64,000 nt of DNA from Oxalobacter sp. GTDB taxonomy: Bacteria; Pseudomonadota; Gammaproteobacteria; Burkholderiales; Burkholderiaceae_D. The position numbers and the translations under genes were made by a program. The DNA is taken from positions 1 through 64,000 of the forward strand of contig JAEEYE010000008.1 in assembly GCA_016291665.1 (NCBI GenBank), read 5' to 3'. Shown piece by piece: positions 34,967 through 46,419 of the stretch; the first letter of the stretch is position 1, and each line of letters opens with the position of its first letter. The notes beneath the pieces are model-generated. The model was not told the origin of the DNA. It made no database searches and saw only the letters and a program-made list of their open reading frames with translations.

Positions 34967-35743
34967 TCATGCCATCTTTAAAGATGCCAACAGTTCCTTT
35001 GCACATTCCATGTATGCCTTGGCTCCCTTAGAAGAAGGATCGAAATCCACGCCCGGCAAACCATAAGAAGGGGCTTCTGCCATACGCACATTTCTAGGGA
35101 TAACTGTTTTTAATACCCGCTTCCCAAAATGTTTTTCTAATTGTTCAGATACATGAAGTGAAAGCGTAACCCTCTTGTCAAACATGACTCTAAGCAAAAG
35201 CAAACCAATATTATTAATAGATGCATTCATATTGGAATGAACATGGCGCACAGTATTCAAAAGATCAGACAGCCCTTCCAAAGCAAAATATTCACATTGC
35301 ATAGGAATAATGACACCATCCGCAGCACAAAATGCGTTCAATGTAAGCAACGAAAGGGCAGGAGGACAGTCAATTAATATAAGGTCATACTCTTCCTTTA
35401 CCTCATCTAACGCTTCTTTCAATCTTTTATTTCGACGTTCAAGGTTTACCATTTCGACTTCCGCTGCTGATAGTTCCCTATTAGCAGGCAAAATGTCGAA
35501 CTGAATGACTGTTGGTCTTTGACGGACATCCTTAATGTCTGCTAAGCCTAACAGGACTTCATAAACTGATCTCTCAAGATCCAATTTTGACACACCACTT
35601 CCCATCGTTGCGTTGCCTTGTGGATCGAGATCAACAAGCAGAACCCTTTTCTTTAGATGTGCAAGGCTAGAGGCAAGATTAACTGCAGTAGTCGTTTTAC
35701 CAACTCCGCCCTTTTGATTGGCAATGCAAAGTACAGCGGCCAT
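34967..35743 (-). CDS. parA: Chromosome partitioning ATPase ParA
   Basis: CIANQKGGVGKTTTAVNLA deviant Walker A; LIDCPPALSLLTLNA. Confidence 0.97.
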   Translation of the reverse strand: MAAVLCIANQKGGVGKTTTAVNLASSLAHLKKRVLLVDLDPQGNATMGSGVSKLDLERSVYEVLLGLADIKDVRQRPTVIQFDILPANRELSAAEVEMVNLERRNKRLKEALDEVKEEYDLILIDCPPALSLLTLNAFCAADGVIIPMQCEYFALEGLSDLLNTVRHVHSNMNASINNIGLLLLRVMFDKRVTLSLHVSEQLEKHFGKRVLKTVIPRNVRMAEAPSYGLPGVDFDPSSKGAKAYMECAKELLASLKMA

Positions 35744-35784
35744 AAGAATTTCTCACTTCAATATTCAGAATATTAAGGTCAACC

Positions 35785-36432
35785 TCAAAGAATAACCTTA
35801 TTCCTTTGGATAATAATTAAATGACGCTGAGCTGCAAGATAAGGTACAGACAACGCAATGGTATCTTTCACTTTCCAACGAGTGTCAAGGTTACTTACTT
35901 CACTCTCAGGAATCAATCCTTTCATTGCGTAAAAGCTCCCGTTTTCAGCCAGTAAGTGTGAAGACAAAGCTATAAAGTCTTTAATACTTGAAAAAGCTCT
36001 CGACACTATTCCATCAAACCTATAATCAAGCTGAAGGTCTTCAACTCGGCCTGTATGGACTTTTGTATTTTTTAATCCCAACTCAATAACCGCTTGCCGT
36101 ATGAAAGATGTTTTTTTGCTTACTACATCAATCATCTCTACCATAACCTGTGGACATGAAACTGCTATCACAAGCCCTGGTAATCCACCTCCTGATCCAA
36201 CATCAAGTATTTTTTTACAATCTTTTACCCAAGGAATAATAGAAAGAGAATCCACCAGATGATGGGTCATCATCTGTTCTATATCTCGAATAGCAGTTAG
36301 GTTGTATACCTTATTCCATTTCTTTAATATAAATATATATTCAATCAGTTGGTTTATTTTTTCTTTATCAAGTTTAATGTTTAATTCTTTTAGTCCACTT
36401 TCGAGCTTTTCCTCTAATTCTTCTCTCCCCAT
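35785..36432 (-). CDS. rsmG: 16S rRNA (guanine527-N7)-methyltransferase RsmG
   Basis: KKWNKVYNLTAIRD, ILDVGSGGGLPGLVIAV, GIVSRAFSSIKDF. Confidence 0.96.
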   Translation of the reverse strand: MGREELEEKLESGLKELNIKLDKEKINQLIEYIFILKKWNKVYNLTAIRDIEQMMTHHLVDSLSIIPWVKDCKKILDVGSGGGLPGLVIAVSCPQVMVEMIDVVSKKTSFIRQAVIELGLKNTKVHTGRVEDLQLDYRFDGIVSRAFSSIKDFIALSSHLLAENGSFYAMKGLIPESEVSNLDTRWKVKDTIALSVPYLAAQRHLIIIQRNKVIL

Positions 36433-36458
36433 CTGCCCTATTCCTTTATTTAGAAACC

Positions 36459-38375
36459 TTATTCCGCCCTTCCTTCAAATCCATTCTTCTTCAAATGAAT
36501 AAGCAATATAGAAATAGCAGCTGGCGTAATACCTGATATGCGCGACGCCTGTCCCAAAGTTTCAGGCTTTTGTTTGTTTAGTTTCTGTTGCACTTCAATA
36601 GACAAAGCCTTCACTGTTCCGTAATCAAAGTCTTGCGGTAACTTCGTATTCTCAAAACCTGATTGGCGTTCTATCTCCCTTAACTGTCTATCAACATACC
36701 CTGCATATTTAATCTGAATCTCTACCTGATCTTTCACTTCATCTGGCATTGACTCTATCGAACACCATTGCCTTCCATCGATGCCCTTCATACCTTCTAA
36801 TTTTCTATAGGTTACTCTTGGCCGTTTCAGTAGATCAGCCAGCGAATATTCTCTATCTATTGATTTTCCCAATATTCTTTCGGATTCTTCTTTTGAAAGC
36901 TGCCCAGGCTGTATCCAAGTCTTTCTCAATCTTTCTATTTCCAATGCTGTTTTTTCACGTTTAAGAGCAAACCTTTCCCACTGACTTTCCTTTACACATC
37001 CTAATCTGTATCCTGTTTCAGTCAGACGCAAATCCGCATTGTCCTCCCGGAGACTCAACCTGTATTCAGCCCTACTGGTAAACATCCTGTAAGGCTCATT
37101 CACACCACGTGTTACCAAGTCATCAACCATCACGCCAATATAAGCTTCACTTCGCTTAGGAACCCAAGCTTCATCGCCATTTAAATAACGCACAGCATTT
37201 ATACCTGCCAAAATTCCCTGAGCTGCTGCTTCTTCATAACCCGTTGTTCCATTGATTTGACCAGCAAAGAAAAGCCCTTTCACTTGCCGTGTCTCAAGAG
37301 ATGATTTAAGGAACCTTGGGTCATAGTAGTCATATTCAATAGCGTATCCTGGCCTTAGGATATGTGTATGTTCCAATCCTTTTATTGTTTTCAGCAATCC
37401 AACTTGGATGTCAAAAGGAAGACTTGTAGAAATCCCATTGGGATAGTATTCATGGGTATGAAGCCCTTCTGGTTCCAAAAATATATGATGTGACGACCTT
37501 CCAGAAAAGCGGTGAATTTTATCTTCTATAGATGGGCAATAACGTGGCCCTATCCCTTCAATCACCCCAGTGAATAATGGGCTACGGTCAAGACCAGAAC
37601 GTATCACCTCATGTGTCTTTTCATTGGTATAGGTAATCCAACATGAAATTTGTCTAGGGTGCATAGAAGCATCGCCAATAAAGGAAAATACAGGTATTGG
37701 ATCTGAATCACCTTTCTGTTCTTTCATAACAGAAAAATCAATTGTCCTTCCATCCAACCGAGGTGGTGTACCCGTTTTCAAGCGACCCTGTGGAAATGAC
37801 ACTTCCTTCAGAAAAGAAGACAGTGCAATAGCCGGTGGGTCACCAGAACGCCCCCCAGCATAAACATTTAATCCAACAAATAGTTTTCCATCTAAGAAAG
37901 TGCCTGCTGTCAAAATAACAGACGAAGCACTAAATTCAACACCCCCCTGCGTTACAACTCCCTTAACTTCATCTCCCTTTAAAACCAATCTGTCCACCTG
38001 GTCCTGGAAAAGAGAAAGCTTTTCCTGATTTTCAAGTGTATGCCTGATGAATTGGCGGTACAGTGAACGATCAACCTGTACACGGGTCGACCTTACAGCA
38101 GGCCCCTTGGAAGAATTAAGAATACGGAACTGGATTCCTGCCTTATCTGCAGCAAGAGCCATTATTCCGCCTAAGGCATCTATTTCCTTAACAAGGTGGC
38201 TTTTACCAATACCACCTATAGAAGGATTACATGAAAGTTGACCAAGTGTGTCAAAACTATGCGTTACCAGAAGCGTTTTTTTCCCCATCCTAGCACTTGC
38301 CAAGGCCGCTTCCGTCCCTGCGTGACCTCCACCTACTACAATCACATCGTAATGAATAGAATAAATCATAAACAA
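36459..38375 (-). CDS. mnmG: tRNA uridine-5-carboxymethylaminomethyl(34) synthesis enzyme MnmG (GidA)
   Basis: [55 protein letters not shown]. Confidence 0.97.
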   Translation of the reverse strand: MFMIYSIHYDVIVVGGGHAGTEAALASARMGKKTLLVTHSFDTLGQLSCNPSIGGIGKSHLVKEIDALGGIMALAADKAGIQFRILNSSKGPAVRSTRVQVDRSLYRQFIRHTLENQEKLSLFQDQVDRLVLKGDEVKGVVTQGGVEFSASSVILTAGTFLDGKLFVGLNVYAGGRSGDPPAIALSSFLKEVSFPQGRLKTGTPPRLDGRTIDFSVMKEQKGDSDPIPVFSFIGDASMHPRQISCWITYTNEKTHEVIRSGLDRSPLFTGVIEGIGPRYCPSIEDKIHRFSGRSSHHIFLEPEGLHTHEYYPNGISTSLPFDIQVGLLKTIKGLEHTHILRPGYAIEYDYYDPRFLKSSLETRQVKGLFFAGQINGTTGYEEAAAQGILAGINAVRYLNGDEAWVPKRSEAYIGVMVDDLVTRGVNEPYRMFTSRAEYRLSLREDNADLRLTETGYRLGCVKESQWERFALKREKTALEIERLRKTWIQPGQLSKEESERILGKSIDREYSLADLLKRPRVTYRKLEGMKGIDGRQWCSIESMPDEVKDQVEIQIKYAGYVDRQLREIERQSGFENTKLPQDFDYGTVKALSIEVQQKLNKQKPETLGQASRISGITPAAISILLIHLKKNGFEGRAE

Positions 38376-38464
38376 CAGATGACTTCAATCAGGTTACTTA
38401 AACTAATAAAATTCTTGAAAACTATACCATCCAAAAAATGTGCCTGCGCATATTACGCCCTCAA

Positions 38465-38480
38465 CGTTCCACGTGGAACA
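38465..38480. promoter_or_regulatory. parS: parS-like site
   Basis: CGTTCCACGTGGAACA, a palindromic parS variant differing from TGTTCCACGTGGAACA only at the first base. Confidence 0.8.
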
Positions 38481-38589
38481 TACAGCCCTCTTAAATTTAT
38501 TCTTTTATTGAATTTTTTAGATTTCTATCGGCCATTTTATGGAATTTTTTACATAAAAAACAGGCACAAACCAAAATACAACAGCTGGC

Positions 38590-38610
38590 TGTGGATAGGT
38601 ATGTTGATAA
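38590..38610 (-). promoter_or_regulatory. DnaA-box-like doublet (TGTGGATAG-N3-TGTTGATAA)
   Basis: Two near-consensus boxes with starts 12 bp apart. Confidence 0.5.
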
Positions 38611-38893
38611 GCTGTTACTCACCTAGAAAAAAGAGTATGTAAGCAACAAAGCCTAAAAGTTCTTCATAAAAAGTGCTCATCTTTTCCAGAGGCTAATGTA
38701 AACACTAAGTTATTGATTAAATTTACCTAATCAGACCTATACACCGAACAAAGAACCTTTATTATTACAATTTATATATAAAAAAATTATTAAGAAAACC
38801 TATTCTTGACTGCTTTCTAACGCAACTTGAAAAGGTATGTACATCTGATAAAATAGTACCTTTACTTCATACCATTTTGATTAAAGAGAAAAT

Positions 38894-40192
38894 ATGGATT
38901 CCCAAGAACAGAAAAAAGCATTGCTGAAGAAGAATGCACTCGCTTTCCACAGCCAGCCTATTGCTGGGAAGATCAGTGTTGAACCAACCAAACAGGTTAA
39001 AGATCAGAACGACTTGGCTTTAGCTTATACCCCAGGTGTTGCATGTGCATGCGAGGAAGTAGCAGCTGATCCTCAGAATGCCTATGTTTACACAACTAAG
39101 GGCAATCTCGTCGCAGTTATTTCCAATGGTACTGCTGTTCTCGGTCTGGGTGACATTGGTGCACAGGCATCTAAACCAGTGATGGAAGGTAAAGGTGTCC
39201 TGTTTAAGAAATTTGCAGGCATCAATGTGTTTGACATTGAAATTGACGAAAAAGACCCTCAAAAGCTGGTAGACATTATCGCATCCTTGGAACCTACCTT
39301 CGGTGGTATAAACCTTGAAGACATAAAGGCACCAGAATGCTTCTTTATTGAACGCGAACTGCGTAAGAAAATGAACATTCCTGTTTTCCACGATGACCAG
39401 CACGGCACAGCTATCATCGTTGGTGCAGCTATTCTGAATGCATTGAAGGCAGTTGGTAAAACAGTAGAAAACGCTAAGCTTGTTGTTTCTGGCGCAGGTG
39501 CTGGTGCATTGGGTTGCTTGGATATGTTGGTATCTCTTGGCTTCCAGCTCAAGAATATCTGGGTATCTGATATTGCGGGTGTTGTTTACAAGGGTCGTAA
39601 AGAATTAATGGATCCTGAAAAATCGAAGTATGCTCAGGATACCGACAAGCGTACCTTGATGGATATCATCCCTGATGCTGACGTATTCCTTGGACTTTCC
39701 GCGGGTAATGTGCTGAAGCCTGAAATGGTATTGAAGATGGCGAAAAATCCAGTCATCTTTGCATTGGCAAACCCAATTCCAGAAATCCTGCCAGAAGTAG
39801 TTCATGCAACGCGCGATGATGCAATTGTTGGTACTGGTCGTTCTGACTATCCAAACCAGGTTAACAATTCACTTTGCTTCCCATACATTTTCCGTGGCGC
39901 ATTGGATGTCCGTGCTAAGACAATTAACCGCGAAATGGAATTGGCTGCATTGCGTGCTATTGCAGGTTTGGCAGAGAAAGAAGTTCCAGCAGAACTTGAA
40001 GCAATGTATGGTAAGAAATTCAAATTCGGTCGCGAATATCTGATTCCTATGCAATTTGACTATCGTTTGTTGGAAACGGTTGCACCTGCGGTTGCTCAGG
40101 CAGCAATGGATTCCGGTGTTGCACAGGCTCCTATCACTGATATGGCAGCATATGTTGCAAAGCTGCACGCTATTTCTATGGAAAAGAAATAA
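38894..40192 (+). CDS. NADP-dependent malic enzyme, single catalytic region (no phosphotransacetylase-like domain)
   Basis: [42 protein letters not shown]; 432 aa ending without a PTA-like extension. Confidence 0.92.
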   Translation: MDSQEQKKALLKKNALAFHSQPIAGKISVEPTKQVKDQNDLALAYTPGVACACEEVAADPQNAYVYTTKGNLVAVISNGTAVLGLGDIGAQASKPVMEGKGVLFKKFAGINVFDIEIDEKDPQKLVDIIASLEPTFGGINLEDIKAPECFFIERELRKKMNIPVFHDDQHGTAIIVGAAILNALKAVGKTVENAKLVVSGAGAGALGCLDMLVSLGFQLKNIWVSDIAGVVYKGRKELMDPEKSKYAQDTDKRTLMDIIPDADVFLGLSAGNVLKPEMVLKMAKNPVIFALANPIPEILPEVVHATRDDAIVGTGRSDYPNQVNNSLCFPYIFRGALDVRAKTINREMELAALRAIAGLAEKEVPAELEAMYGKKFKFGREYLIPMQFDYRLLETVAPAVAQAAMDSGVAQAPITDMAAYVAKLHAISMEKK

Positions 40193-40209
40193 GACATAAC
40201 CGATAAAAC

Positions 40210-40250
40210 AATGCCCTGTCGGATTGCGCGTCCTTCAGGGCATTCTTGTA
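40210..40250 (+). terminator. Hairpin terminator after malic enzyme
   Basis: AATGCCCTG-N17-CAGGGCATT. Confidence 0.7.
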
Positions 40251-40265
40251 TGCAAATTGGCTGAA

Positions 40266-40667
40266 TCATTTGTGAATGAGATGCCAAGAATCACCTTTCT
40301 TTTCAAGTCGGAAAGTAGCATCTTCAAAAAACTGTCCTTTCTTTTCCAAGATTGGGTGGTCTTTGCGTCCGACCAGATGCAATTCCGCTTTTGTTTCGTC
40401 TACAGAGAAAACAACATAATTTTTTGCCCAATCGATGTTGAGAGTGGAATCTTCCAATACGGTTCCTTGTTCCCAAATTCGGATACATTCTACCCTGACT
40501 TGACTCCAAGAATACCCAGCTGAGCCGATACATCCGTGTGGGTCACGGTCTGAGCCTGTCTTTTCATGTTTGGATGCAGATGTGCAACCGAATAAGACTC
40601 CTGACAAGCTCAAGATAACCAGTATTGGGCTCAGCTTTTTAATGGTTGATGACATCATCTTAAACAA
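40266..40667 (-). CDS. Small lipoprotein of unknown function
   Basis: Lipobox LSGVLFGCTS; DRDPHGCIGSAGYSWSQVRVECIRIWE. Confidence 0.75.
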   Translation of the reverse strand: MFKMMSSTIKKLSPILVILSLSGVLFGCTSASKHEKTGSDRDPHGCIGSAGYSWSQVRVECIRIWEQGTVLEDSTLNIDWAKNYVVFSVDETKAELHLVGRKDHPILEKKGQFFEDATFRLEKKGDSWHLIHK

Positions 40668-41706
40668 GTTTCCAGGTTAGGTTTTCTCCCGCCATCAAAG
40701 GGATCACTTTGTCAGAACCAAATGGCAATGATTCAGGGATTTGCCAATCCCTCTTTTCCAAGGTGATAGTTGTTCTATTGACGGCAAGGTTGTAGAACTT
40801 TGGTCCGTTGATGGCAGTAAACCATTCAAGGTGTTCCAAGGCATTCTGTTGTTCAAAGACAGTCGCATAGAGTTCAATTGCATGGGATGCACTGTAACAT
40901 CCAGCACATCCACAAGCATTTTCTTTTGCACCTTTTGCATGGGGAGCTGAATCGGTACCAGCAAAGAATCGACGGTTGTTTTGGGTCACTGCTTTAAGCA
41001 GTGCCTGTCTGTTTTCTTCTCTTTTAAGGATAGGCAAGCAATAGTAGTGTGGATGGATACCGCCTACTAGCAAGTGGTTGCGGTTAAAAAGTAGGTGTTG
41101 GGGTGTGACTGTTGCTCCAATGAAGCCTTCTGCATCGGTAACGTACTCTGCTGCAGCCTTTGTTGTTATGTGTTCGAAAACAACCTTCAAATCAGGTAGC
41201 ATCTTCCTGAGTGGTATGAGCACTTTATCTATGAAAACTGCCTCCCTGTCGAATATATCAACATCAGGATCAGTGACTTCACCATGCATTAGGAGAGGAA
41301 TACCTTGCTTTTGCATTTCATCTAAGGTTTTGATGCAGTTTGAAAGTGAAGTTACACCTGCGTCCGAATTTGTGGTAGCACCTGCAGGATAAAGTTTGAT
41401 GCCATGGACGATGCCACTTTCTTTTGCCCTAACAATTTCTTCAGGTGGCGTGTTATCTGTCAGGTAAAGCGTCATCAAAGGTTGGAAATCAGTGTTGCTT
41501 GGTAATTGCGCAAGAATTCGTTTCCTGTATTCCGTAGCATGTTTGGTTGTTGTGATAGGAGGTTTTAGGTTAGGCATGATAATGGCACGCCTGAACTGTC
41601 TTGCAGCCTGTGTAACGGTGGACTGAAGTACTTTCCCATCACGGAGATGAAGGTGGAAATCATCAGGCTGAATAATGGTTAGTGTCTTGGTATTTTGCTG
41701 GGTCAT
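40660..41706 (-). CDS. pyrC: Dihydroorotase (class II PyrC)
   Basis: DDFHLHLRDGKVL, MPNLKPP, GTDSAPHAKGAKE. Confidence 0.96.
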   Translation of the reverse strand: MTQQNTKTLTIIQPDDFHLHLRDGKVLQSTVTQAARQFRRAIIMPNLKPPITTTKHATEYRKRILAQLPSNTDFQPLMTLYLTDNTPPEEIVRAKESGIVHGIKLYPAGATTNSDAGVTSLSNCIKTLDEMQKQGIPLLMHGEVTDPDVDIFDREAVFIDKVLIPLRKMLPDLKVVFEHITTKAAAEYVTDAEGFIGATVTPQHLLFNRNHLLVGGIHPHYYCLPILKREENRQALLKAVTQNNRRFFAGTDSAPHAKGAKENACGCAGCYSASHAIELYATVFEQQNALEHLEWFTAINGPKFYNLAVNRTTITLEKRDWQIPESLPFGSDKVIPLMAGENLTWKLV

Positions 41707-41782
41707 GGTTGGCTGCCTGTCAGTTGTTCATAGGCTTATTATATTGTTTTTGTGTGATGATTTTCTTATGCATGGTGGCATC

Positions 41783-42319
41783 ATGGTAGTTATAAAGCAG
41801 GTTGTAACAAAAACGGGTGATTTTGGCAAAACAACACTTGCGGATGGAAAGCTCGTATCAAAGTCAAATCCCAGGGTATGTGCTCTAGGGGAAATCGATG
41901 AATTGAATGCGTGCATTGGCTATGCTGTAGCACTGAACCTGCCCCAGCCAATTGGAAAAACATTGGAAGAAATCCAGAATCATCTGTTTAAAGCAAGTGG
42001 GGAAATTGCATTATCTAGTAGTACGCGTATAAGCACCCAAGAAACAGCAATGATAGAAGGCATGATAGAAAGTTTAAATGCTAACCTTCCACCATTAAGT
42101 GGTTTTGTGCGGCTTGGGGGAAGTATTCCTGCTGCACAGTTACATATTGCAAGGGCTGTATGCAGACGTGCTGAGAGGACTATTGTAAAGCTTTATGAAA
42201 CGCGGCAAGCCAGTAATGAACTCGTCCGTTACATGAACAGGTTATCGGATCTGCTCTTCGTTATGGCTCGTGTAACAAACCATATCATGGGTCTAGAAGA
42301 AGAAAGAATAAAATATTAA
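41783..42319 (+). CDS. Cob(I)yrinic acid a,c-diamide adenosyltransferase, PduO type
   Basis: TKTGDFGKTTLADG...ELNACIGYA...CRRAERTIVKL...YMNRLSDLLFVMAR. Confidence 0.92.
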   Translation: MVVIKQVVTKTGDFGKTTLADGKLVSKSNPRVCALGEIDELNACIGYAVALNLPQPIGKTLEEIQNHLFKASGEIALSSSTRISTQETAMIEGMIESLNANLPPLSGFVRLGGSIPAAQLHIARAVCRRAERTIVKLYETRQASNELVRYMNRLSDLLFVMARVTNHIMGLEEERIKY

Positions 42320-42327
42320 GTAAGTAC

Positions 42328-43215
42328 TTACTCTTCTTTCTTGTTAAATTCTATGCAGGCGTAAGCGGAATGATTATGAATAGATTCGAAATTTTCAGCT
42401 TCCAAGGAATACGCTGTAATACGATCATCGTTATTCAACATACCGGCTACATCCCTGACAAGGTCTTCCACGAATTTGGGATTATCGTAGGCATGTTCTG
42501 TCACGTATTTTTCATCAGGCCGTTTCAAAAGACCGAAGAGTTCACAAGAAGCTTGAGCTTCAATGTTTGCAATCAGTTCCTCTATAGGTAGGATTTTTCT
42601 TAGGACGGCATTGACTGTGATATGGGAACGCTGGTTGTGCGCACCATATTTGGAAATCTCCTTGGAACACGGGCAGAGGCTGGTGACAGGAACTTGAACA
42701 GAAAGGGTTGTCTTAAGCTCTCCTTTGTCAACTTCTCCTTTCATGCCAACTTCGTAGTTCATCACGCTTTTCACTCCAGAGATAGGAGCTTCTTTTGTCA
42801 TGAAGAATGGGAAAAACACTTCAATCATGCCTGATTCGGCGTTTAGTGTCGTCAGCATGTCGTAGATTAACTTCGTAAAAACATCAAAATCCAATGGCGC
42901 AGCATCAAGGCTGGTGAAGTTCTCAAGCAGGTCGATAAAGCGCGACATATGGGTGCCCTTTTGATAGTCAGGCAACCGTACATACATGTTCCATGTGCCG
43001 ACGGAAGGTTGGACACCATCACGTGATTGTACTCTGAGGGGATGTTTTACACCTTTTACGCCAACCTTCTGAATAGTAATCTTGCGCGTATCAATGGTAT
43101 TCTGGATATCAGGTATGGTGTGTAGACCTGAATTAATACCATCATCTGATGAAGCGATACATGAGAGGCTTTCGTCAGGATTTGTATCAATGGAAGTTGG
43201 ATTGCGCAAATTCAT
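42328..43215 (-). CDS. folE2: GTP cyclohydrolase FolE2 (GTP cyclohydrolase IB)
   Basis: [41 protein letters not shown]. Confidence 0.94.
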   Translation of the reverse strand: MNLRNPTSIDTNPDESLSCIASSDDGINSGLHTIPDIQNTIDTRKITIQKVGVKGVKHPLRVQSRDGVQPSVGTWNMYVRLPDYQKGTHMSRFIDLLENFTSLDAAPLDFDVFTKLIYDMLTTLNAESGMIEVFFPFFMTKEAPISGVKSVMNYEVGMKGEVDKGELKTTLSVQVPVTSLCPCSKEISKYGAHNQRSHITVNAVLRKILPIEELIANIEAQASCELFGLLKRPDEKYVTEHAYDNPKFVEDLVRDVAGMLNNDDRITAYSLEAENFESIHNHSAYACIEFNKKEE

Positions 43216-43261
43216 TTATCGAACCTTAATCTATAACTGATGCAAATTTTTGCATAGTATC

Positions 43262-45124
43262 TTACTGGCCTGTCTTCTTTTCAAGGCGTTTCCTAATGGA
43301 TTTTTCAATGCCCTGTGCATCAAGCCCGTTCATTGCTAACAGGGCTTGCACATCACCATGATCAATGAAGTGATCAGGAAGACCCAGTTGAACAACGGGA
43401 TTAGTGAGTCCTTCTTGTGCTAAAACTTCTAATACAGCTGAACCTGCTCCACCTGCAACAGTGCCTTCTTCAACGGTCACAATGAGGTTATGGGTTTTAG
43501 CTGTTTTGATAATCAACTCTTTATCTATTGGTTTGACAAACCGCATGTTGACGACTGTGGCATCTAGACGGTTACCGGCTTCAAGGGCGGGATTTACCAT
43601 CGTACCAAAAGCTAGGATTGCCGTGGATGATCCATTTCTTAGGATATTTCCCTTGCCAATCGAAAGGGGAACATTTTCTTTTTTTATAAAAGCGCCAATG
43701 CCTGCTCCACGCGGATAGCGCACAGATGCTGGGCCTTTATGATAGTAAGCAGTAACTAACATTTGCCATGCCTCATTCTCATCACTTGGTGCCATGATGA
43801 GCATGTTGGGTATGCACCGCAAGAAAGCCATGTCGTAACTTCCTGCGTGAGTTGCGCCGTCCGCACCGACAAGGCCTGCGCGGTCAATGGCAAAGGTGAC
43901 ATCAAGATTTTGCAGGGCAACATCATGAATCAGTTGGTCATAGGCACGTTGCAGGAAGGTTGAATAAATAGCGACAATCGGTTTGAAACCGTCGCATGCA
44001 AGTCCGGCAGCGAATGTTACAGCATGCTGTTCAGCAATGCCGACGTCGAAAAAACGTTCTGGAAACTGTTTGGAGAAATCAACCATTCCAGAGCCTTCAC
44101 TCATGGCTGGCGTAATTGCAATGAGTTTAGGGTCACGTTTTGCGGTTTCGCAAAGCCAGCTGCCAAACACGTTGGAAAATGTAGGTTTGGCAGCTGGTTT
44201 AGATTTTAGGCCTTCTTCTGGACTGAATTTTCCCAAGCCATGATAGAGGGTCGGATCAGCTTCGGCTAGTTTGTAACCATGCCCTTTCTTTGTGACGATA
44301 TGCAGGAACCTAGGGCCTTTGTGGCGCTTCAGGGTCTGGAGGACTTTAATGAGGTTGCTTACATCATGCCCGTCAATGGGTCCTGTATAACTAAAACCGA
44401 ATTCATCAAACAAGGTTTTCGGTGATATCAGACCCTTCACATCCTTTTCGAAATGCTTGGCTAATTCAATGACTGGTGAAGGAAGGACATTCTCTGCTAT
44501 GTTCTTGGCTGCTTCGGTTGCTGCGTAAAAGCTACCGCCCATAAGTTGCGTGAAATAACGATTCAGTACACCAACGGGTGGCGAAATGGACATGTCATTG
44601 TCGTTCAAGATGACAAGCAGGTTGATGTCCTTATAGATTCCAACATTATTCATGGCTTCGAAAGCCATGCCGCCCGTAATTGCTCCGTCGCCAATGATGG
44701 CGATGGCACACCGGTCGCTATGCTGGAATTTTGCAGCCATGGCCATGCCTAGGGCAGCGGAAATCGATGTAGAAGAGTGAGCGGTACTAAAAGCGTCATA
44801 CTCACTTTCCTCCCGTTTCGGAAAACCAGAAAGGCCGTTGAGCTGACGTAATGTTTTCATTTGATCTCGCCGACCAGTCAGTATTTTATGGGCATAACAT
44901 TGGTGACCAACATCCCAGATTAAACGGTCATCAGGCGTATTGAAGACATAGTGAAGGGCAATCGATAATTCAACGGTACCCAGGTTTGAGGAAAGGTGTC
45001 CGCCTGTCTTTGATACGGATTGGATGATGAACTCACGCAACTCATCGACCAGCTCGGGGAGCTGGTGGGGTTGTAACCTACGAAGGTCTGCTGGACTGTC
45101 AATGGTATTGAGCAGTTTCATCAT
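43262..45124 (-). CDS. dxs: 1-deoxy-D-xylulose-5-phosphate synthase
   Basis: [52 protein letters not shown]. Confidence 0.97.
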   Translation of the reverse strand: MMKLLNTIDSPADLRRLQPHQLPELVDELREFIIQSVSKTGGHLSSNLGTVELSIALHYVFNTPDDRLIWDVGHQCYAHKILTGRRDQMKTLRQLNGLSGFPKREESEYDAFSTAHSSTSISAALGMAMAAKFQHSDRCAIAIIGDGAITGGMAFEAMNNVGIYKDINLLVILNDNDMSISPPVGVLNRYFTQLMGGSFYAATEAAKNIAENVLPSPVIELAKHFEKDVKGLISPKTLFDEFGFSYTGPIDGHDVSNLIKVLQTLKRHKGPRFLHIVTKKGHGYKLAEADPTLYHGLGKFSPEEGLKSKPAAKPTFSNVFGSWLCETAKRDPKLIAITPAMSEGSGMVDFSKQFPERFFDVGIAEQHAVTFAAGLACDGFKPIVAIYSTFLQRAYDQLIHDVALQNLDVTFAIDRAGLVGADGATHAGSYDMAFLRCIPNMLIMAPSDENEAWQMLVTAYYHKGPASVRYPRGAGIGAFIKKENVPLSIGKGNILRNGSSTAILAFGTMVNPALEAGNRLDATVVNMRFVKPIDKELIIKTAKTHNLIVTVEEGTVAGGAGSAVLEVLAQEGLTNPVVQLGLPDHFIDHGDVQALLAMNGLDAQGIEKSIRKRLEKKTGQ

Positions 45125-46017
45125 TTCTTCCGATAGATGATTAAGTCGGCGATTTCGCGTAACAATTCGGCATCTGATCCAAACTGTTCGAGGGCATCAT
45201 ATGCTTGCTTATGCAGTTTTTCAGTCAGTTTTCTTGATTCCTGTAATCCTAACAGAGAAACATAGGTTGGTTTATCATCCCGTATGTCTTTTCCAGCGGT
45301 TTTACCGAGTCCATCGGTATCACCTGTGACATCTAAGATGTCATCGATAATCTGAAATGCCAAACCGATGCTGTGTGCATATGCCGATAGTGCATCAAAT
45401 GCTTTTGGTGAGGGTCTCTTCTGTCCTGACAATGCACCGAGTACAACAGAAGCCTTAATCAAGGCTCCTGTCTTTAATTGATCCATCTGTTCTAGTTCTT
45501 TGTAGGAGAGAGGAAAGCCAATACTGGTCAGATCAATAGCCTGGCCGCCACACATGCCACTGGCACCTACAGCGACAGCTAAAATGCCGATTCTTTCAAC
45601 ACTTAATGTAGGGTCATCTCCCGTTTTGGCAAGGATTGCAAAAGCCTGTGCTTGAAGGGCATCCCCGGTTAAAAGAGCCATTGCTTCGCCAAATTGGATA
45701 TGGGTTGTCGGTTTCCCCCTACGGAGCGTGTCATTGTCCATGCAGGGCATATCATCGTGTACTAACGAATATGCATGGATCATCTCAACTGCGCAAGCTA
45801 CAGGCAACAACACTTCTTTGGGTGCATTAAAGAGGTAACCTGTTGCAAATACAAGTAAAGGTCGGATACGTTTGCCGCCACCTAAGACTGCATAGCGCAT
45901 AGCCTCGTTGAGTTCAATTTGTCCTCGCCTATCCGATGTGGTGGGTAAATAAGTGGCTAGCGCATTTTCAATGTCTGATTGAATGGCTGAAACCCACAGA
46001 TTGAAACGGTTACTCAT
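45121..46017 (-). CDS. ispA: Farnesyl diphosphate / geranyl diphosphate synthase
   Basis: [41 protein letters not shown]. Confidence 0.96.
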   Translation of the reverse strand: MSNRFNLWVSAIQSDIENALATYLPTTSDRRGQIELNEAMRYAVLGGGKRIRPLLVFATGYLFNAPKEVLLPVACAVEMIHAYSLVHDDMPCMDNDTLRRGKPTTHIQFGEAMALLTGDALQAQAFAILAKTGDDPTLSVERIGILAVAVGASGMCGGQAIDLTSIGFPLSYKELEQMDQLKTGALIKASVVLGALSGQKRPSPKAFDALSAYAHSIGLAFQIIDDILDVTGDTDGLGKTAGKDIRDDKPTYVSLLGLQESRKLTEKLHKQAYDALEQFGSDAELLREIADLIIYRKK

Positions 46018-46292
46018 TTTTCAGTTTCGTCTGTAGGTTGGAAAGGTTTGAAAATGTCCTTATCCAAAACCCGCACCTGCTGTTCAACCTTGTCCAGTTT
46101 GGTCGTACAGAATTGGATCAGGGTTGCTCCCCGTTTATAAGCTTCAATAGATTGTTCCAGTGATAGTTCGCCAGCTTCCATTCTGGCGACCAGTTGTTCC
46201 AGTTCTTTGACTGCTTCTTCGTACGAAGCTGGAAGTTGGCCAATTTCTACAGTACTCATGGATTTTTGACGTAAGGGGCGCCTGCGAATCAA
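46014..46292 (-). CDS. xseB: Exodeoxyribonuclease VII small subunit
   Basis: PASYEEAVKELEQLVARMEAGELSLEQSIEAYKRGATL. Confidence 0.95.
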   Translation of the reverse strand: MIRRRPLRQKSMSTVEIGQLPASYEEAVKELEQLVARMEAGELSLEQSIEAYKRGATLIQFCTTKLDKVEQQVRVLDKDIFKPFQPTDETEK

Positions 46293-46419
46293 GTTATGGA
46301 CAAGAAGGTAAAGGGTATCTTTGACCGTGCTTGCTATTATACGCTATGAGTGGTTTAATCCTCGTTTCCCCTAAGAAAATTATGCTGGGAGATGGCGTTG
46401 GCTTACGCCTTCTTTTTTC

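Larger units (their letters stand above)
38376..38893. other. oriC: Candidate oriC region (AT-rich mnmG/malic-enzyme intergenic region)
   Basis: About 520 bp noncoding; parS-like site; DnaA-box-like doublet 38590-38610; very AT-rich tract 38757-38795; G/C skew of coding DNA changes sign here in hand counts. Confidence 0.6.
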
